NCBI RefSeq assembly: GCF_029623755.1
Contig: NZ_CP121106.1
Span: 2,174,352-2,238,351, forward strand
DNA from: Altererythrobacter sp. CAU 1644
GTDB taxonomy: Bacteria; Pseudomonadota; Alphaproteobacteria; Sphingomonadales; Sphingomonadaceae
DNA length: 64,000 nt
Reading direction: 5' to 3'
This document shows, piece after piece, positions 27,850 to 40,735 of the stretch. A program made the translations under genes and the position numbers. Each line of letters opens with the position of its first letter. Within the stretch, counting starts at the first letter, position 1. The notes beneath the pieces are model-generated. The model searched no databases. It worked only from the letters and a program-made list of their open reading frames with translations, and had not been told where the DNA came from.

Positions 27850-28092
27850 TTACAGCGTTTCGAGCTGACGACGCGGTGCGCCGGCCTTGCGGTCGACCTT
27901 GCGTTCCCAACTTTCGAATTCGTTGCGGCTGAGCAAGTAGCGCCAGCGCGCCTCGTCGAAGCTGATCAGCTTGTCGCGAACCGCCCGCACGACCTTCTCC
28001 TTGCGGGCATCGGACCAGTGAACATCGTGCGATTCCGGCAGTCCGGCACGCTTGATCGCGTCGGCGACGGTTTCATGTGGGGCATATGGCAT
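27850..28092 (-). CDS. DUF1153 protein, divergent SciP-like regulator (80 aa)
   Basis: The stretch ARKEKVVRAVRDKLISFDEARWRYLLSRNEFESWERKVDR aligns with the helix-turn-helix core of SciP/DUF1153, which binds DNA and opposes CtrA activation in Caulobacter. It differs from typical members: EACERY reads EARWRY and the usual LRVTRIQQYR-type ending is replaced by PRRQLETL. It may be a paralogue rather than the main SciP. ATG 28092 follows TTGGAGAAC; an earlier ATG lacks a site. A GATTC sequence (GANTC, the CcrM target) lies about 90 bp upstream. Confidence 0.65.
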   Translation of the reverse strand: MPYAPHETVADAIKRAGLPESHDVHWSDARKEKVVRAVRDKLISFDEARWRYLLSRNEFESWERKVDRKAGAPRRQLETL

Positions 28093-28271
28093 TTCGTCTG
28101 TTCTCCAACTTTTGGCCCCCCGATGGCTCAATTGCTGGGTTTTGACGGTTAATTTCGAGTATCCGGATTTCCCTTAGCGTCGATTCATCATCTGACCCGT
28201 GCGATCTTCACGACGAACCGCGCTTATCTCCGAAAATCAATGCCATGAACACGCTGCGACAGGTGGGTGGT

Positions 28272-28293
28272 GGGCGAGGTTCAATCCTCGCCC
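28272..28293 (-). terminator. Hairpin at the end of the S9 peptidase gene
   Basis: GGGCGAGG, 6-nt loop, CCTCGCCC is a perfect 8-bp stem overlapping the stop codon region of the peptidase. No U-run is present. Confidence 0.45.
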
Positions 28294-30416
28294 GAAGTCG
28301 ATTCGCCCATCAATCGCTGCATCAAGTAAACGTATTGCAACGCCAGCAACTGTGCGCGCTGCTCGTTGTCGACGCCGCCCGAGTGCCCTCCGGTCATCTC
28401 CTCGTAGTAATAATACGGCTGACCCAGTGCCTTGAGCTTGGCCGCTCCCTTGCGCGCATGCGCGGGGTGGGTGCGATCGTCTGCGGTCGAAGCCCACAGG
28501 AAGGGCGCGGGGTATTCCACCCCTTCCACGATCTTCTGATACGGCGAATAACCTTCGATCCAGGCCCGCTGCTCGGGAATGCGGGGGTCGCCATACTCGC
28601 CGATCCACGAAGCGCCGCGCCCGATCAGGTGATAGCGCAGCATGTCGAACAACGGGATCTGCACGATCGCGGCATTGAACAGGTCGGGCCGCTGCGTGAA
28701 CGCGGTCCCAACCAGCAGCCCGCCTTGTGATCCGCCCTGGATGCCCAGGTGCTCAGGCGAGGTAAAGCCGCGCGCCACCATGTCTTCTGCAATCGCGATG
28801 AAATCGTCCCAGGTGCGCTGCTTGTTCTCGCGGATCGCCGTCTGGTGCCAGTTCGGGCCGAATTCGCCGCCGCCGCGCATGTTGCCGAGAACGTAGGCGC
28901 CACCGTTCTCCAACCACAGCTTGCCGGTCGTTCCGAGATAGGTGGGAAGCCGTGAAACCTGGAAACCGCCGTAGCCGGTCAGCAAAGTGGCGGTCGTGCC
29001 GTCCAAGACCATGCCCTTGGGCTTGACGATGAAATAGGGAATCCTCGCGCCGTCCTTGCTGATCGCCTCATGCTGCTCGACCTCCATGCCTTCGGGGACG
29101 AAGTAGGCGGGCGATGTCTTGATCACCTCGGGCGCATCGCTCCCATCGCTGTAGTAGAGCGTACTCGGCGTGAGGAAGTCGGCCACCGAATACATGATCT
29201 GATCGGTTTCATCCGATGAGGCGGCGATGCTGACGCTGGCATTGTCGGGCAGGTCGACCGTAGTGCTGGTCCATCTGCCGTCCTCGAAGTCGAACCGCAG
29301 CACGCGGCCACGAACATTGTCGAGCAATCCGACGAACAAGGAATTGCCGGTGATCGCGCTGCTCTCCCTGGTCTGGCGATCGCCGGGAGCCCAAACCAGC
29401 ACCTTCCTTGCCCCGTTGGGATCGGCTTTCCATTCCTCCAGGTCGACCGCGACCAGCGAATCCGCCGGGAAGGTGCCGTCCGTGGTTTCCCAGTCGACGT
29501 CGGTGCTGAAGAGCAAGTGCCCGTCGACGATGCCATAGGGGCCCGCTTTCCTGGGCAGGTCCAACTCCACCCACTCGTCGTTTTTCCAGACGTAGTAGGC
29601 GCGTTCGTGAAACGAGAGTCCACGCGAAGCTACGCGGGCGTGAATGGTCGCTTCGTTGTCGCGCAGCAGGTACGCCCCGGCCGAAACATCGGTCTTCTCG
29701 CCGCGGAAGATCTCTTGCGCGTCGTCGATTGACTGGCCGCGCTTCCAGATGCGCGTGGTGTAGGGATATTCGCTCTCGGTCATCAGCTCTTCGCTGAAAT
29801 TGCGCGAGACGAGCAAGGTATCGTGGTCGAGCCACTGGATGCCGCCTTGGCTCTCCTCGAGCTCGAACCCGCCCTCAACAAAACTCTTGGTGTGCATGTC
29901 GAATTCGCGCAGCACGGTCGCATCCTTGCCCCCGTCGCTCAGCGCGATCATGCAATGACGCAGCGCTGGGGGCAGGCAGGTCGAACCCTTGTAGACCCAC
30001 TCGCGCTCTTCCTGCGCTGCGAGCTTGTCGACATCGAGAACGATCTCCCACTCCGGTTCTTCGGTGCGATAGCTTTCGAGCGAAGTGCGGCGCACGAGGC
30101 CGCGCGGGTTCTGCTTGTCCTGCCAGAAATTGTAGAGCCCGTCGGGGCGGAAGGAGACGAAGGGAATGCGGTCATTGCTATCGAGGATCGTCAGCGCTTC
30201 GGCCTTGAGCTGCTCGAACCGCGCATCGCCCGCAAGCGCTGCGATCGTGCGCTGATTTTCCTTGGTCACCCACTCGAGCGCCTCGGGAGCGCGCGCTTCC
30301 TCGAGCCAGATATGCGGGTCCTGCTCGGGGCCTGGGACGCCATCGTCGGCAAGGCTTGGGGAATTTGCGGCGGTGCTCATGAGAAAAGCCAGAGCGAGTT
30401 TGCGACCAAGTTTCAA
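28281..30416 (-). CDS. Prolyl-oligopeptidase-family serine peptidase (S9A), exported
   Basis: The 711-residue protein has a signal peptide (LALAFLMSTAANSPSLA), an N-terminal beta-propeller region (about 40-430) and a C-terminal alpha/beta hydrolase domain. The nucleophile is in GGSQGG, the acid in STADDRTHPAH and the His in GGHSGG. Family members cut peptides of up to about 30 residues after proline or related residues. The export signal places it in the periplasm, unlike cytosolic prolyl oligopeptidases. It lies 88 bp downstream of the PAP2-type gene on the same strand. Confidence 0.88.
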   Translation of the reverse strand: MKLGRKLALAFLMSTAANSPSLADDGVPGPEQDPHIWLEEARAPEALEWVTKENQRTIAALAGDARFEQLKAEALTILDSNDRIPFVSFRPDGLYNFWQDKQNPRGLVRRTSLESYRTEEPEWEIVLDVDKLAAQEEREWVYKGSTCLPPALRHCMIALSDGGKDATVLREFDMHTKSFVEGGFELEESQGGIQWLDHDTLLVSRNFSEELMTESEYPYTTRIWKRGQSIDDAQEIFRGEKTDVSAGAYLLRDNEATIHARVASRGLSFHERAYYVWKNDEWVELDLPRKAGPYGIVDGHLLFSTDVDWETTDGTFPADSLVAVDLEEWKADPNGARKVLVWAPGDRQTRESSAITGNSLFVGLLDNVRGRVLRFDFEDGRWTSTTVDLPDNASVSIAASSDETDQIMYSVADFLTPSTLYYSDGSDAPEVIKTSPAYFVPEGMEVEQHEAISKDGARIPYFIVKPKGMVLDGTTATLLTGYGGFQVSRLPTYLGTTGKLWLENGGAYVLGNMRGGGEFGPNWHQTAIRENKQRTWDDFIAIAEDMVARGFTSPEHLGIQGGSQGGLLVGTAFTQRPDLFNAAIVQIPLFDMLRYHLIGRGASWIGEYGDPRIPEQRAWIEGYSPYQKIVEGVEYPAPFLWASTADDRTHPAHARKGAAKLKALGQPYYYYEEMTGGHSGGVDNEQRAQLLALQYVYLMQRLMGESTSGED

Positions 30417-30504
30417 TGTCCTCTCCTTGAAAATTCCAAGCCCTCGCGTGAGCCCCTTCTACGAGTACCGATTCTGGAAATGTAGCGAAACGGTATTTGG
30501 CGCC

Positions 30505-31641
30505 TCAGACCGAGGCTCGCGTTTGTCCTCTCTCGCGGATCAAATCCCAAAAAGGTACTCCGAGCCAACTCAGCCCTCGCTTTTGCGGTGCGCGAGCGAA
30601 AGTTCCCGACAGATACCAAATCGGCAATACAAGGATTATCGCGACAAGCCCGTCCACGGCGTAATGATATGCGAGGTGGATCGACCCAATGAAAATTATG
30701 ATCAGAAAAGCAAGAGAAAGCCTCGACCAGAGTTTCGAAACTTCGCGCATCGCGAGATAAAAAAGAAAAGCCAGCGCGACGTGCATGGAAGGCATGGCTG
30801 TAATTCCACGCCCAAGCCCATGATCACCAGACCGATGCCACGCAAGTAATGATTCCTGAACGCTTAACACCATTACCGGCCACTGCTTGTCCGCCTCCCG
30901 GAGATATGCAGTTTGTGCATCGAAGGTATCCAATCCAAGAAGAGGCCCAGCGAAAACCGGTCCAACCGACGATAGCGCATTTGCGAAACCTATGCCGATA
31001 ATTGACCAACTGAGGAAGTAGGCGATGAAATATCTTTGTCGCAAGACCGGATTCTGCTGGTAGATTCCCATAAAGATTGAGCCCGCGAAAATCAGCAAGA
31101 TCCACAAATGATATCCAAGTGAAAGTGCGGATGTGACAACAGGGAAACCGAAAAACGGGTGAATAGCCTGCCAAGCATCGGAACCCATAAATATTACACG
31201 GTCCCAAGCGATAAAAGTTGGATCCCAGGAGTATGGATTGAATAGTGGAATCGCGCTCTTGAATGCTGAGAATAGAGGCATGAATAAAGTCAAACAGCCA
31301 AGAAGCCCGAGAAATTCGAACGTGCGCTTGAAGAGTGTCGCGTTCAGCACTGACAGGCGTATATGACTGATTGGAAAGTTTGGGCGATCTATTGCCAAGC
31401 GAAACAAGACACTTCCTAGGACCATGAAGATCCACATGGCAAAATAGAGTGTGAAGTTGGTTGACGCTGAACGAACGACATCGCGAACGATGCCGTGTTG
31501 AAGAAGGAAAAAATAGCTTAGCGCGCAAAAAGACAACACGACGATGACGATTGGCCAATCCGCAATCGCATGCTCGTCAACTTGAGGGCTGTTTCGTTTC
31601 AAAGCCAAGATTCCCGAATTTGAGAACGAAACCCTACCCAA
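30505..31641 (-). CDS. PAP2-superfamily membrane protein (Aur1/Ipt1-like), AT-rich gene
   Basis: The 378-residue multi-pass protein has PAP2 motifs in GITAMPSMHVALAFLFY (motif with PSMH) and, 30 residues later, GSIHLAYHYAVDGLVA (H and D of the last motif). This arrangement suits lipid phosphate phosphatases or inositolphosphotransferase-like Aur1 relatives acting on membrane lipids. Sampled lines run about 42-47% GC, far below its neighbours, and codon endings are rich in A/T. This suggests recent transfer. The start is uncertain: TTG 31641 has no clear ribosome-binding site, and internal TTG codons are possible. Confidence 0.7.
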   Translation of the reverse strand: MGRVSFSNSGILALKRNSPQVDEHAIADWPIVIVVLSFCALSYFFLLQHGIVRDVVRSASTNFTLYFAMWIFMVLGSVLFRLAIDRPNFPISHIRLSVLNATLFKRTFEFLGLLGCLTLFMPLFSAFKSAIPLFNPYSWDPTFIAWDRVIFMGSDAWQAIHPFFGFPVVTSALSLGYHLWILLIFAGSIFMGIYQQNPVLRQRYFIAYFLSWSIIGIGFANALSSVGPVFAGPLLGLDTFDAQTAYLREADKQWPVMVLSVQESLLAWHRSGDHGLGRGITAMPSMHVALAFLFYLAMREVSKLWSRLSLAFLIIIFIGSIHLAYHYAVDGLVAIILVLPIWYLSGTFARAPQKRGLSWLGVPFWDLIRERGQTRASV

Positions 31642-31697
31642 GACTATCCAATAAGAACAGGCACTCGCCTTAAGCTATACAAGGCGTCAACAAGAAT

Positions 31698-31727
31698 GGG
31701 CGACACCACCTGTTCGTGGGGCCGCCC
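31698..31727 (-). terminator. Terminator-like hairpin after the atp operon
   Basis: On the minus strand, GGGCG..CCCAC, 6-nt loop, GTGG..CGCCC folds with small internal bulges and is followed by ATTCTTGTT. It sits 28 bp past the atpC stop. Confidence 0.55.
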
Positions 31728-31754
31728 TTGATGTGTCTGCTTAGGTCGAGCCGA

Positions 31755-32012
31755 TCAGGCGTCGACGTGTTCCGCGAGGACCGTCAGGCCGTTATCGCCG
31801 ACTTCCGCGAAGCCGCCGCGGACCTGGATCTCTTCCGGAGCGGCGCCGTCGGTCTTGTAGACCTGAACTGCGCCGTCGCGGATCGTCGACATGAAGGGCG
31901 CATGGCCCTCCAGCACGCCGAACTCGCCTTCCGCGCCGGGCACGACCACCATGTGGACGTCCTCGCTGCGGACAAGCCGTTCCGGCGTAACGAGTTCGAA
32001 GTGCAGAGCCAT
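31755..32012 (-). CDS. atpC: ATP synthase F1 epsilon subunit, short form
   Basis: The 85-residue product consists of the N-terminal beta-sandwich only ([42 protein letters not shown]). The C-terminal helical hairpin, which in E. coli epsilon inhibits the enzyme, is absent: usual length is 130-140. It links the rotor to the c-ring. It is the last gene of atpHAGDC, 5 bp after atpD. Confidence 0.95.
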   Translation of the reverse strand: MALHFELVTPERLVRSEDVHMVVVPGAEGEFGVLEGHAPFMSTIRDGAVQVYKTDGAAPEEIQVRGGFAEVGDNGLTVLAEHVDA

Positions 32013-32017
32013 CGCGA

Positions 32018-34371
<2,354 letters not shown>

Positions 34372-34399
34372 GTCGGCTCCCTAATCGTGTCTCTCAGGC

Positions 34400-35932
<1,533 letters not shown>

Positions 35933-36487
35933 TTAGCCTTTCATCGCGTTCGCGAGGGAATTCAAACGGGTGCGGATCGAGCCGTCGATGCGCTGCGATC
36001 CAATGGTTACGACGAGGCCGCCCAGAAGATCTGGGTCGACGCTCGGCTTGAGCTTTACGGTGCGGCCTTCGCGCGCGGTCAGCTTGTCCTTGAGCGTGGC
36101 AAGCTGATCGTCTGTGAGCGCGTGGGCGCTGGTCACTTCGGCAGTCACTTCGCCGCGCTGGGCAGCGGCGATGGTCTGGAAGGCGCGGATCATTTCGGGC
36201 AGCGCGCCAAGGCGGCGGTTCTGCGCCAGCACGGCGAGGAACTTCTGCGTCAGCTGCGTCAGGCCGAGCACGCCGGCGACGCCATCGATCGCGGCGCCTT
36301 GCGCCTTGCGGCTGAGTTCGGGGTTGGTGGTGACGTTGCGCAGCTCGACCGATTCGGCGAGCGCGGCCTCGAGCTTCTCGAGGTCCGATTCGACCGCTGT
36401 CACGGTGCCATCTTCGGCTGCGAGCTCGAACAAGGCAACTGCGTAACGCCCTGCCAGGCTAGCCTGAATACCGGCGGAAATATCCAC
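35933..36487 (-). CDS. atpH: ATP synthase F1 delta subunit (OSCP)
   Basis: The 184-residue stator protein begins [14 protein letters not shown] and ends with the conserved [33 protein letters not shown]. The start is GTG 36487 with AGAGGAC about 8 nt upstream. The frame is open further up, but without a site and with a non-homologous sequence. First gene of atpHAGDC; F0 genes are not in the window, as is usual in alphaproteobacteria. Confidence 0.94.
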   Translation of the reverse strand: MDISAGIQASLAGRYAVALFELAAEDGTVTAVESDLEKLEAALAESVELRNVTTNPELSRKAQGAAIDGVAGVLGLTQLTQKFLAVLAQNRRLGALPEMIRAFQTIAAAQRGEVTAEVTSAHALTDDQLATLKDKLTAREGRTVKLKPSVDPDLLGGLVVTIGSQRIDGSIRTRLNSLANAMKG

Positions 36488-36691
36488 GCGTCTGAGGTCC
36501 TCTTGGATCCGGAAAATAACGATGCATCGCTTTGGCCGATCCGGGTGCGCAGAAGGCACCCCGGCAAAGCTGGCGCGCGCCTAGCACCGAGCATGCTGCG
36601 ATGCAACCCGATTGGCGGCGATTCTATGGACTCATTGTACCTATGTCGTAGGATGCAGCGGAAATGCGCGATCAAGCGCGGGAGAGGCATG

Positions 36692-37519
36692 ATGGAAATT
36701 ACCCCGATGGCCCCCAAATGCGGGGTCGAAATCTCCGGAGTTTCGCTCAGCGATTGCAGCGATGCCGAGATGGGCCGGATCAAGCACGCCATCTACGAGC
36801 ATGGGGTCGCAGTCTTCCGCGATCAGGACTTCTCGCCAGAGGAACACATCGCTTTCGCAAAGCGCTGGGGCGGGATCGACATCAACAACTATTTCCCGCT
36901 GACGGATCAGCATCCCGAGATCGCGATCGTGCGGAAGGCCCCCGACCAGCAGACCAATATCGGCGGGGCGTGGCACACCGACCATTCCTATGACCAGATC
37001 CCGGCGATGGGATCGATCCTGGTGGCGCGCGTGCTCCCGCCCAAGGGGGGCGACACGCTCTATGCCCATATGGGTGCGGCCTATGATTCGCTGCCGGACG
37101 ATCTGAAGAAGGAGATCGAAGGGCTGGAGGCGTTTCACACCGCCGACCATGTATATAAGGCCGACGGGCTCTATGCGCAGACCGACATGGGCGGCGAGCT
37201 ACGCGGGCAGGATCTCAAGACCGGGGCTGTCCATCCGGTGGTGATCCGCCATCCGCACACCGGGCGCAGGCTGCTTTACGTCAACATTGCCTTCACCGTG
37301 AACATCGTTGGGCGCACGCGCGAGGAAAGCCTGCCGCTGCTCCATCGGCTCTACGATGCGGCGGTGAGTGCCGACAACCAGTGCCGCGTTGTGTGGCAGC
37401 CGGGCACGGTCGCGATCTGGGACAACCGGACGACCTGGCACAATGCTCTGAACGACTACCAGGGGCACGCGCGCGAGATGCACCGCATTACGTTGAGCGG
37501 GGACGCGCTGGCCGCCTAG
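36692..37519 (+). CDS. TauD/TfdA-family Fe(II)/2-oxoglutarate dioxygenase
   Basis: The 275-residue protein has the HxD iron ligands in GAWHTDHSYD (near residue 90), a distal His in NRTTWHNAL and the 2-oxoglutarate-binding Arg in EMHRITL. TauD-like enzymes hydroxylate small sulfonates, phenoxyacids or amino-acid derivatives; the substrate cannot be told here. Two overlapping ATGs exist at 36689 and 36692. The second has the better spacing to GGAGAGG. It is divergent from atpH, with 204 bp between. Confidence 0.88.
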   Translation: MEITPMAPKCGVEISGVSLSDCSDAEMGRIKHAIYEHGVAVFRDQDFSPEEHIAFAKRWGGIDINNYFPLTDQHPEIAIVRKAPDQQTNIGGAWHTDHSYDQIPAMGSILVARVLPPKGGDTLYAHMGAAYDSLPDDLKKEIEGLEAFHTADHVYKADGLYAQTDMGGELRGQDLKTGAVHPVVIRHPHTGRRLLYVNIAFTVNIVGRTREESLPLLHRLYDAAVSADNQCRVVWQPGTVAIWDNRTTWHNALNDYQGHAREMHRITLSGDALAA

Positions 37520-37546
37520 CTTGCCCCGAGGTACTCGTTCGCTGAG

Positions 37547-39127
37547 CTACTCTTCGCTGTCCCCGGTTGAGGACGTGGCTCGCCGCGTCGGCGAAGGCTC
37601 GCAGCTATAGACCAGCCGCTCGTTCGGGCGATTGGGGAGCAACGAGAGCACGCCCGATTGCTGCTCGCCCAGGGTCCGCGCGGCGTCGGTCACCCCGCAG
37701 CTTGGCGGAGAATACTCGCCGCGGGCTTCGCGCGCCTGCGACATCGCCGCGCGCCCCAGCAAATAGCGATCGGTACGGAATGTCCGCGTCTTCGGGTCGT
37801 AGTGGTTGACCGAAACCGCGTCTTCATCATCGGGCACGAGCACGCGCGTCCAGTCGCCGTTGAGGTAACCGTACTGGGTGCGGGTGTTAACGCAGCCATC
37901 GGCCGCCCAGTCGAATTCGACATCGTCGGTCCGCGCGCTGGTGACGCGGCTGCGATCAGGAAGGAGCGAACACAGCAAGGTCCCCTCGCTGGCAAGTGAA
38001 TCGGGGTTCTGGCCGCCGTCCTGGTTCTCGCTGCCGGTGGCCGCCTGCACGCGGCGATCGATTTCCTCGAGGCCCGGGCGAGTGATCCACAACACGATCG
38101 CGCCGACGAGCGACAGGCCCGCCACCGCGAAGCCGATCATTGCGCGGCGTTCGGATTCCTCCTGCTGGCGGGCATTCCAGCCGATGTAGCCCGCCGCCGA
38201 TGCGACCATCAGCAGGATCAGCGCCAGCGCCAGGGCGTTCTCGCGCTCGTCCATGACCGAGAGTTGCGCCTCGAACCGGGCGCGATCGCGCTTCTCGCGC
38301 AGTTCGTTCTCCCGCGCCTCGAGCCGCTCACGGGCGTCGGAGCGTTGCTGTTCGAGCCGCGCCCGCTCGGCCGCGTCGAGATCGTCGATGCTCTTGCAGG
38401 GAAGTGAATTGGTGCGCGGTTCGACTTCATTGGCGCGCAGGAACGGCAGCAGCTCGCGGTTCGAGACGGCGAAGTAGAATTCCGCATCCGAACCGTCCGA
38501 ATCCGCGCCGAAGCTGTTGACGCCGAGCACTCTGCCGCATGCGTCGAGCAGCGGCCCGCCGGAATTCCCGCGTGCGATCGGCGCGGTATGGAGGATAGTG
38601 TCGAACTGGCGGCTGGGCCGTGCGCCCGACAGGAAGCCGCGGCTCTTGACCGGGGGCTGGGCGCGAAAGATGTCGCCGATGTCGAGTCCCTGCGCGCGAT
38701 CGACATTCATCGGGTAGCCGACCGAGGAAACCTCGCCCATGTCGCCCGCCGCGCCGCCGGCGATCGTCAGCGGCGGCAGGCGCAGGCTGCCTTCGGTGAT
38801 CTCGATCAGGGCGAGGTCGTTGCGCGGGCTGACCGATACCGCCTTGCCATAGGCGGCTTCCTCGCCCTCGCTCGGCACGATGCCGATCCGCAACGTGTCG
38901 TCGAGCAGCGCCTCGCGCACGACGTGGGCATTGGTCACCACCTTGGTCGCGCTGACGGCAAAGCCGCTGCCGTGGCTGACCGGATAGACCTCTTCGCCGC
39001 TGCTGCCGATGATGACCACGCGCACTACGCCGCGCGCCGCTGCATCGATGTCAGCAGGATCGGCATTGGTGGTCTGGGGGAAGGCTAGCGCCAGCAACAG
39101 CGCCAGGAGGCAGAGAATACGGGTCAT
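37547..39127 (-). CDS. Trypsin-like serine protease with coiled coil, two TM segments and C-terminal domain
   Basis: The 526-residue protein has a signal peptide (1-22). A chymotrypsin-fold domain follows with the triad His68 (TNAHVV), Asp104 (NDLALIE) and Ser189 (GNSGGP). Next comes an Arg/Glu-rich coiled coil (about 245-300), two hydrophobic helices (about 305-325 and 335-355), and a C-terminal domain with several Cys (CSLLPDRS, DGCVNTRTQYGYLNG, SCGVTDAA, YSCEP). The layout resembles a DegP-like protease without PDZ domains, anchored in the membrane. ATG 39127 was chosen because it begins the signal peptide. Function is unknown. Confidence 0.75.
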   Translation of the reverse strand: MTRILCLLALLLALAFPQTTNADPADIDAAARGVVRVVIIGSSGEEVYPVSHGSGFAVSATKVVTNAHVVREALLDDTLRIGIVPSEGEEAAYGKAVSVSPRNDLALIEITEGSLRLPPLTIAGGAAGDMGEVSSVGYPMNVDRAQGLDIGDIFRAQPPVKSRGFLSGARPSRQFDTILHTAPIARGNSGGPLLDACGRVLGVNSFGADSDGSDAEFYFAVSNRELLPFLRANEVEPRTNSLPCKSIDDLDAAERARLEQQRSDARERLEARENELREKRDRARFEAQLSVMDERENALALALILLMVASAAGYIGWNARQQEESERRAMIGFAVAGLSLVGAIVLWITRPGLEEIDRRVQAATGSENQDGGQNPDSLASEGTLLCSLLPDRSRVTSARTDDVEFDWAADGCVNTRTQYGYLNGDWTRVLVPDDEDAVSVNHYDPKTRTFRTDRYLLGRAAMSQAREARGEYSPPSCGVTDAARTLGEQQSGVLSLLPNRPNERLVYSCEPSPTRRATSSTGDSEE

Positions 39128-39225
39128 GGGCTGCGTGTTTGACGGGCAATCACTTTGATCGCAAGCTTCGGGATGTGGCCGGCCACGAATAGCGGCATCA
39201 CTTGGGTCCAACCAAGGAGACAGAG

Positions 39226-39711
39226 ATGGCCTACATGATCGAAGGGCTCGACCCGCAAAAGTTCCGGCCGCTGTTTGCGATGGATGCGGGCCAATTACGA
39301 GATGCTCGCGCGACTCGCATGGCGGCGGGTGCAGAGGGAAAGTATCCCTGCCGCGTCAGCCTGGAAGACGCTGCGCCCGGCGATGAACTTGCGCTCGTCC
39401 ATTTCACCAATCACGATGTCGAGACGCCATATCGCAACAGCTTTGCGATCTATGTGCGCGAGGCGGCGTGCGCGCCTGCGAGATACATCGACAGGGTTCC
39501 GCCAATCCTTCGCGGGAGGCCGATCTCGCTGCGCTGCTATAGCGAGGCGGGCAATCTTGTCGCCGCAGGGATCGCGCTCGCTGACGATGTCGATGCGCAA
39601 CTGCGGACGCTCCTGACAATACCTGAAGTCGCCTATATCGACGCGCACAATGCCATGCATGGCTGTTTCGCTGCGCGCATCAACCGCTATGATGGTGGTC
39701 ACGATGAGTAA
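39226..39711 (+). CDS. DUF1203-family protein (161 aa)
   Basis: The stretch KYPCRVSLEDAAPGDELALVHFTNHDVETPYRNSFAIYVRE and the YIDAHNAMHGCFAARI end match DUF1203, a family without known function. ATG 39226 has CAAGGAGA upstream. Its stop overlaps the ada start by 8 bp, so the two are coupled. Confidence 0.8.
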   Translation: MAYMIEGLDPQKFRPLFAMDAGQLRDARATRMAAGAEGKYPCRVSLEDAAPGDELALVHFTNHDVETPYRNSFAIYVREAACAPARYIDRVPPILRGRPISLRCYSEAGNLVAAGIALADDVDAQLRTLLTIPEVAYIDAHNAMHGCFAARINRYDGGHDE

Positions 39712-40735
39712 GCTCCCCGAAGCCAGCACCGCCTGGGCCGCCGTCCTCCGCCGCGACCGCAGCTTTGACGGGCGCTTTGTCACTGGCGTGCTCACCACGG
39801 GCATCTATTGCCGACCGAGCTGCGCTGCCCGCCATCCTTCGCGCCAGAACGTGCGCTTCTTTGCTACCGGGGCCGAGGCGCGCGCGGCAGGCCTCAGGGC
39901 GTGCAAGCGCTGCCTGCCCGATGATGTCGGCCGCGACGAGGCCGCGGTGATGGCGGCGATCGAGGAGATCAAGCAGTCGGAAGGAAGCCCTACGCTCGAC
40001 GAGCTTGCCGCTATCACCGGTTATTCGCCGACGCATTTCCAGCGCGTGTTCAAGCGCGCAACCGGGCTTTCGCCCAATGCCTATGCCAGGGCGCTGCGCG
40101 AGGAGCGGGTCCGCGATGCGCTGGGCAATGCAGGGCGGGTGACCGACGCGATCTACGATGCGGGATATGAGGCGCCGAGCCGCTTCTACGAAGACACGAA
40201 AGGAAGGCTCGGCATGAGCCCAAGCGACTGGAAGAACGGCGGCAAGGGGCGGGTGATCCGTTGGAAGCAGATCGCAACCTCTCTCGGGCAGATGCTCGTC
40301 GCGGCGACCGATCGGGGCGTGTGCTGCCTCAGCTTCAACGAAGGCGAGGCGGAACTGCGCGCCCGTTTTCCCCAGGCCGAACTGGTCGAGGGCTCCGGCG
40401 AATTCGCCGCGCTATTCGACCAGGTCGTGGCCGCAGTCGAGGAGCCTGCGCTCGACAACTCGCATATTCCGCTCGACGTTAAGGGCACCGCATTCCAGCA
40501 GCGTTGCTGGCAAGCGCTGCGCGAGATCCCAGCGGGGGAGACGCGCAGCTATGGCGAACAGGCCGCTATGCTCGGCAACCCCAAGGCGAGCCGCGCGGTC
40601 GGCGGGGCCAACGGCGCCAACAATATCGCTGTGCTGATCCCGTGCCACCGGGTAATCGCCGCAGACGGAACCCTGGGCGGCTATGCCTATGGGCTCGCGA
40701 TCAAGCAGGAACTCCTCAAGAGGGAGGCGAAATGA
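39704..40735 (+). CDS. ada: Bifunctional Ada: methylphosphotriester/O6-methylguanine methyltransferase and AraC regulator
   Basis: The 343-residue protein has the N-terminal zinc domain with Cys36, Cys40, Cys67 and Cys70 (YCRPSC, CKRC). The first is the expected acceptor of methyl from phosphotriesters. An AraC-type helix-turn-helix follows (about 85-180, GYSPTHFQRVFKRATGLSPNAY), then the O6-alkylguanine acceptor IPCHRVI with Cys314. Methylated Ada activates the adaptive response. Starts inside the DUF1203 gene (8-bp overlap) and ends in an ATGA overlap with the lyase-like gene. Confidence 0.95.
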   Translation: MSKLPEASTAWAAVLRRDRSFDGRFVTGVLTTGIYCRPSCAARHPSRQNVRFFATGAEARAAGLRACKRCLPDDVGRDEAAVMAAIEEIKQSEGSPTLDELAAITGYSPTHFQRVFKRATGLSPNAYARALREERVRDALGNAGRVTDAIYDAGYEAPSRFYEDTKGRLGMSPSDWKNGGKGRVIRWKQIATSLGQMLVAATDRGVCCLSFNEGEAELRARFPQAELVEGSGEFAALFDQVVAAVEEPALDNSHIPLDVKGTAFQQRCWQALREIPAGETRSYGEQAAMLGNPKASRAVGGANGANNIAVLIPCHRVIAADGTLGGYAYGLAIKQELLKREAK

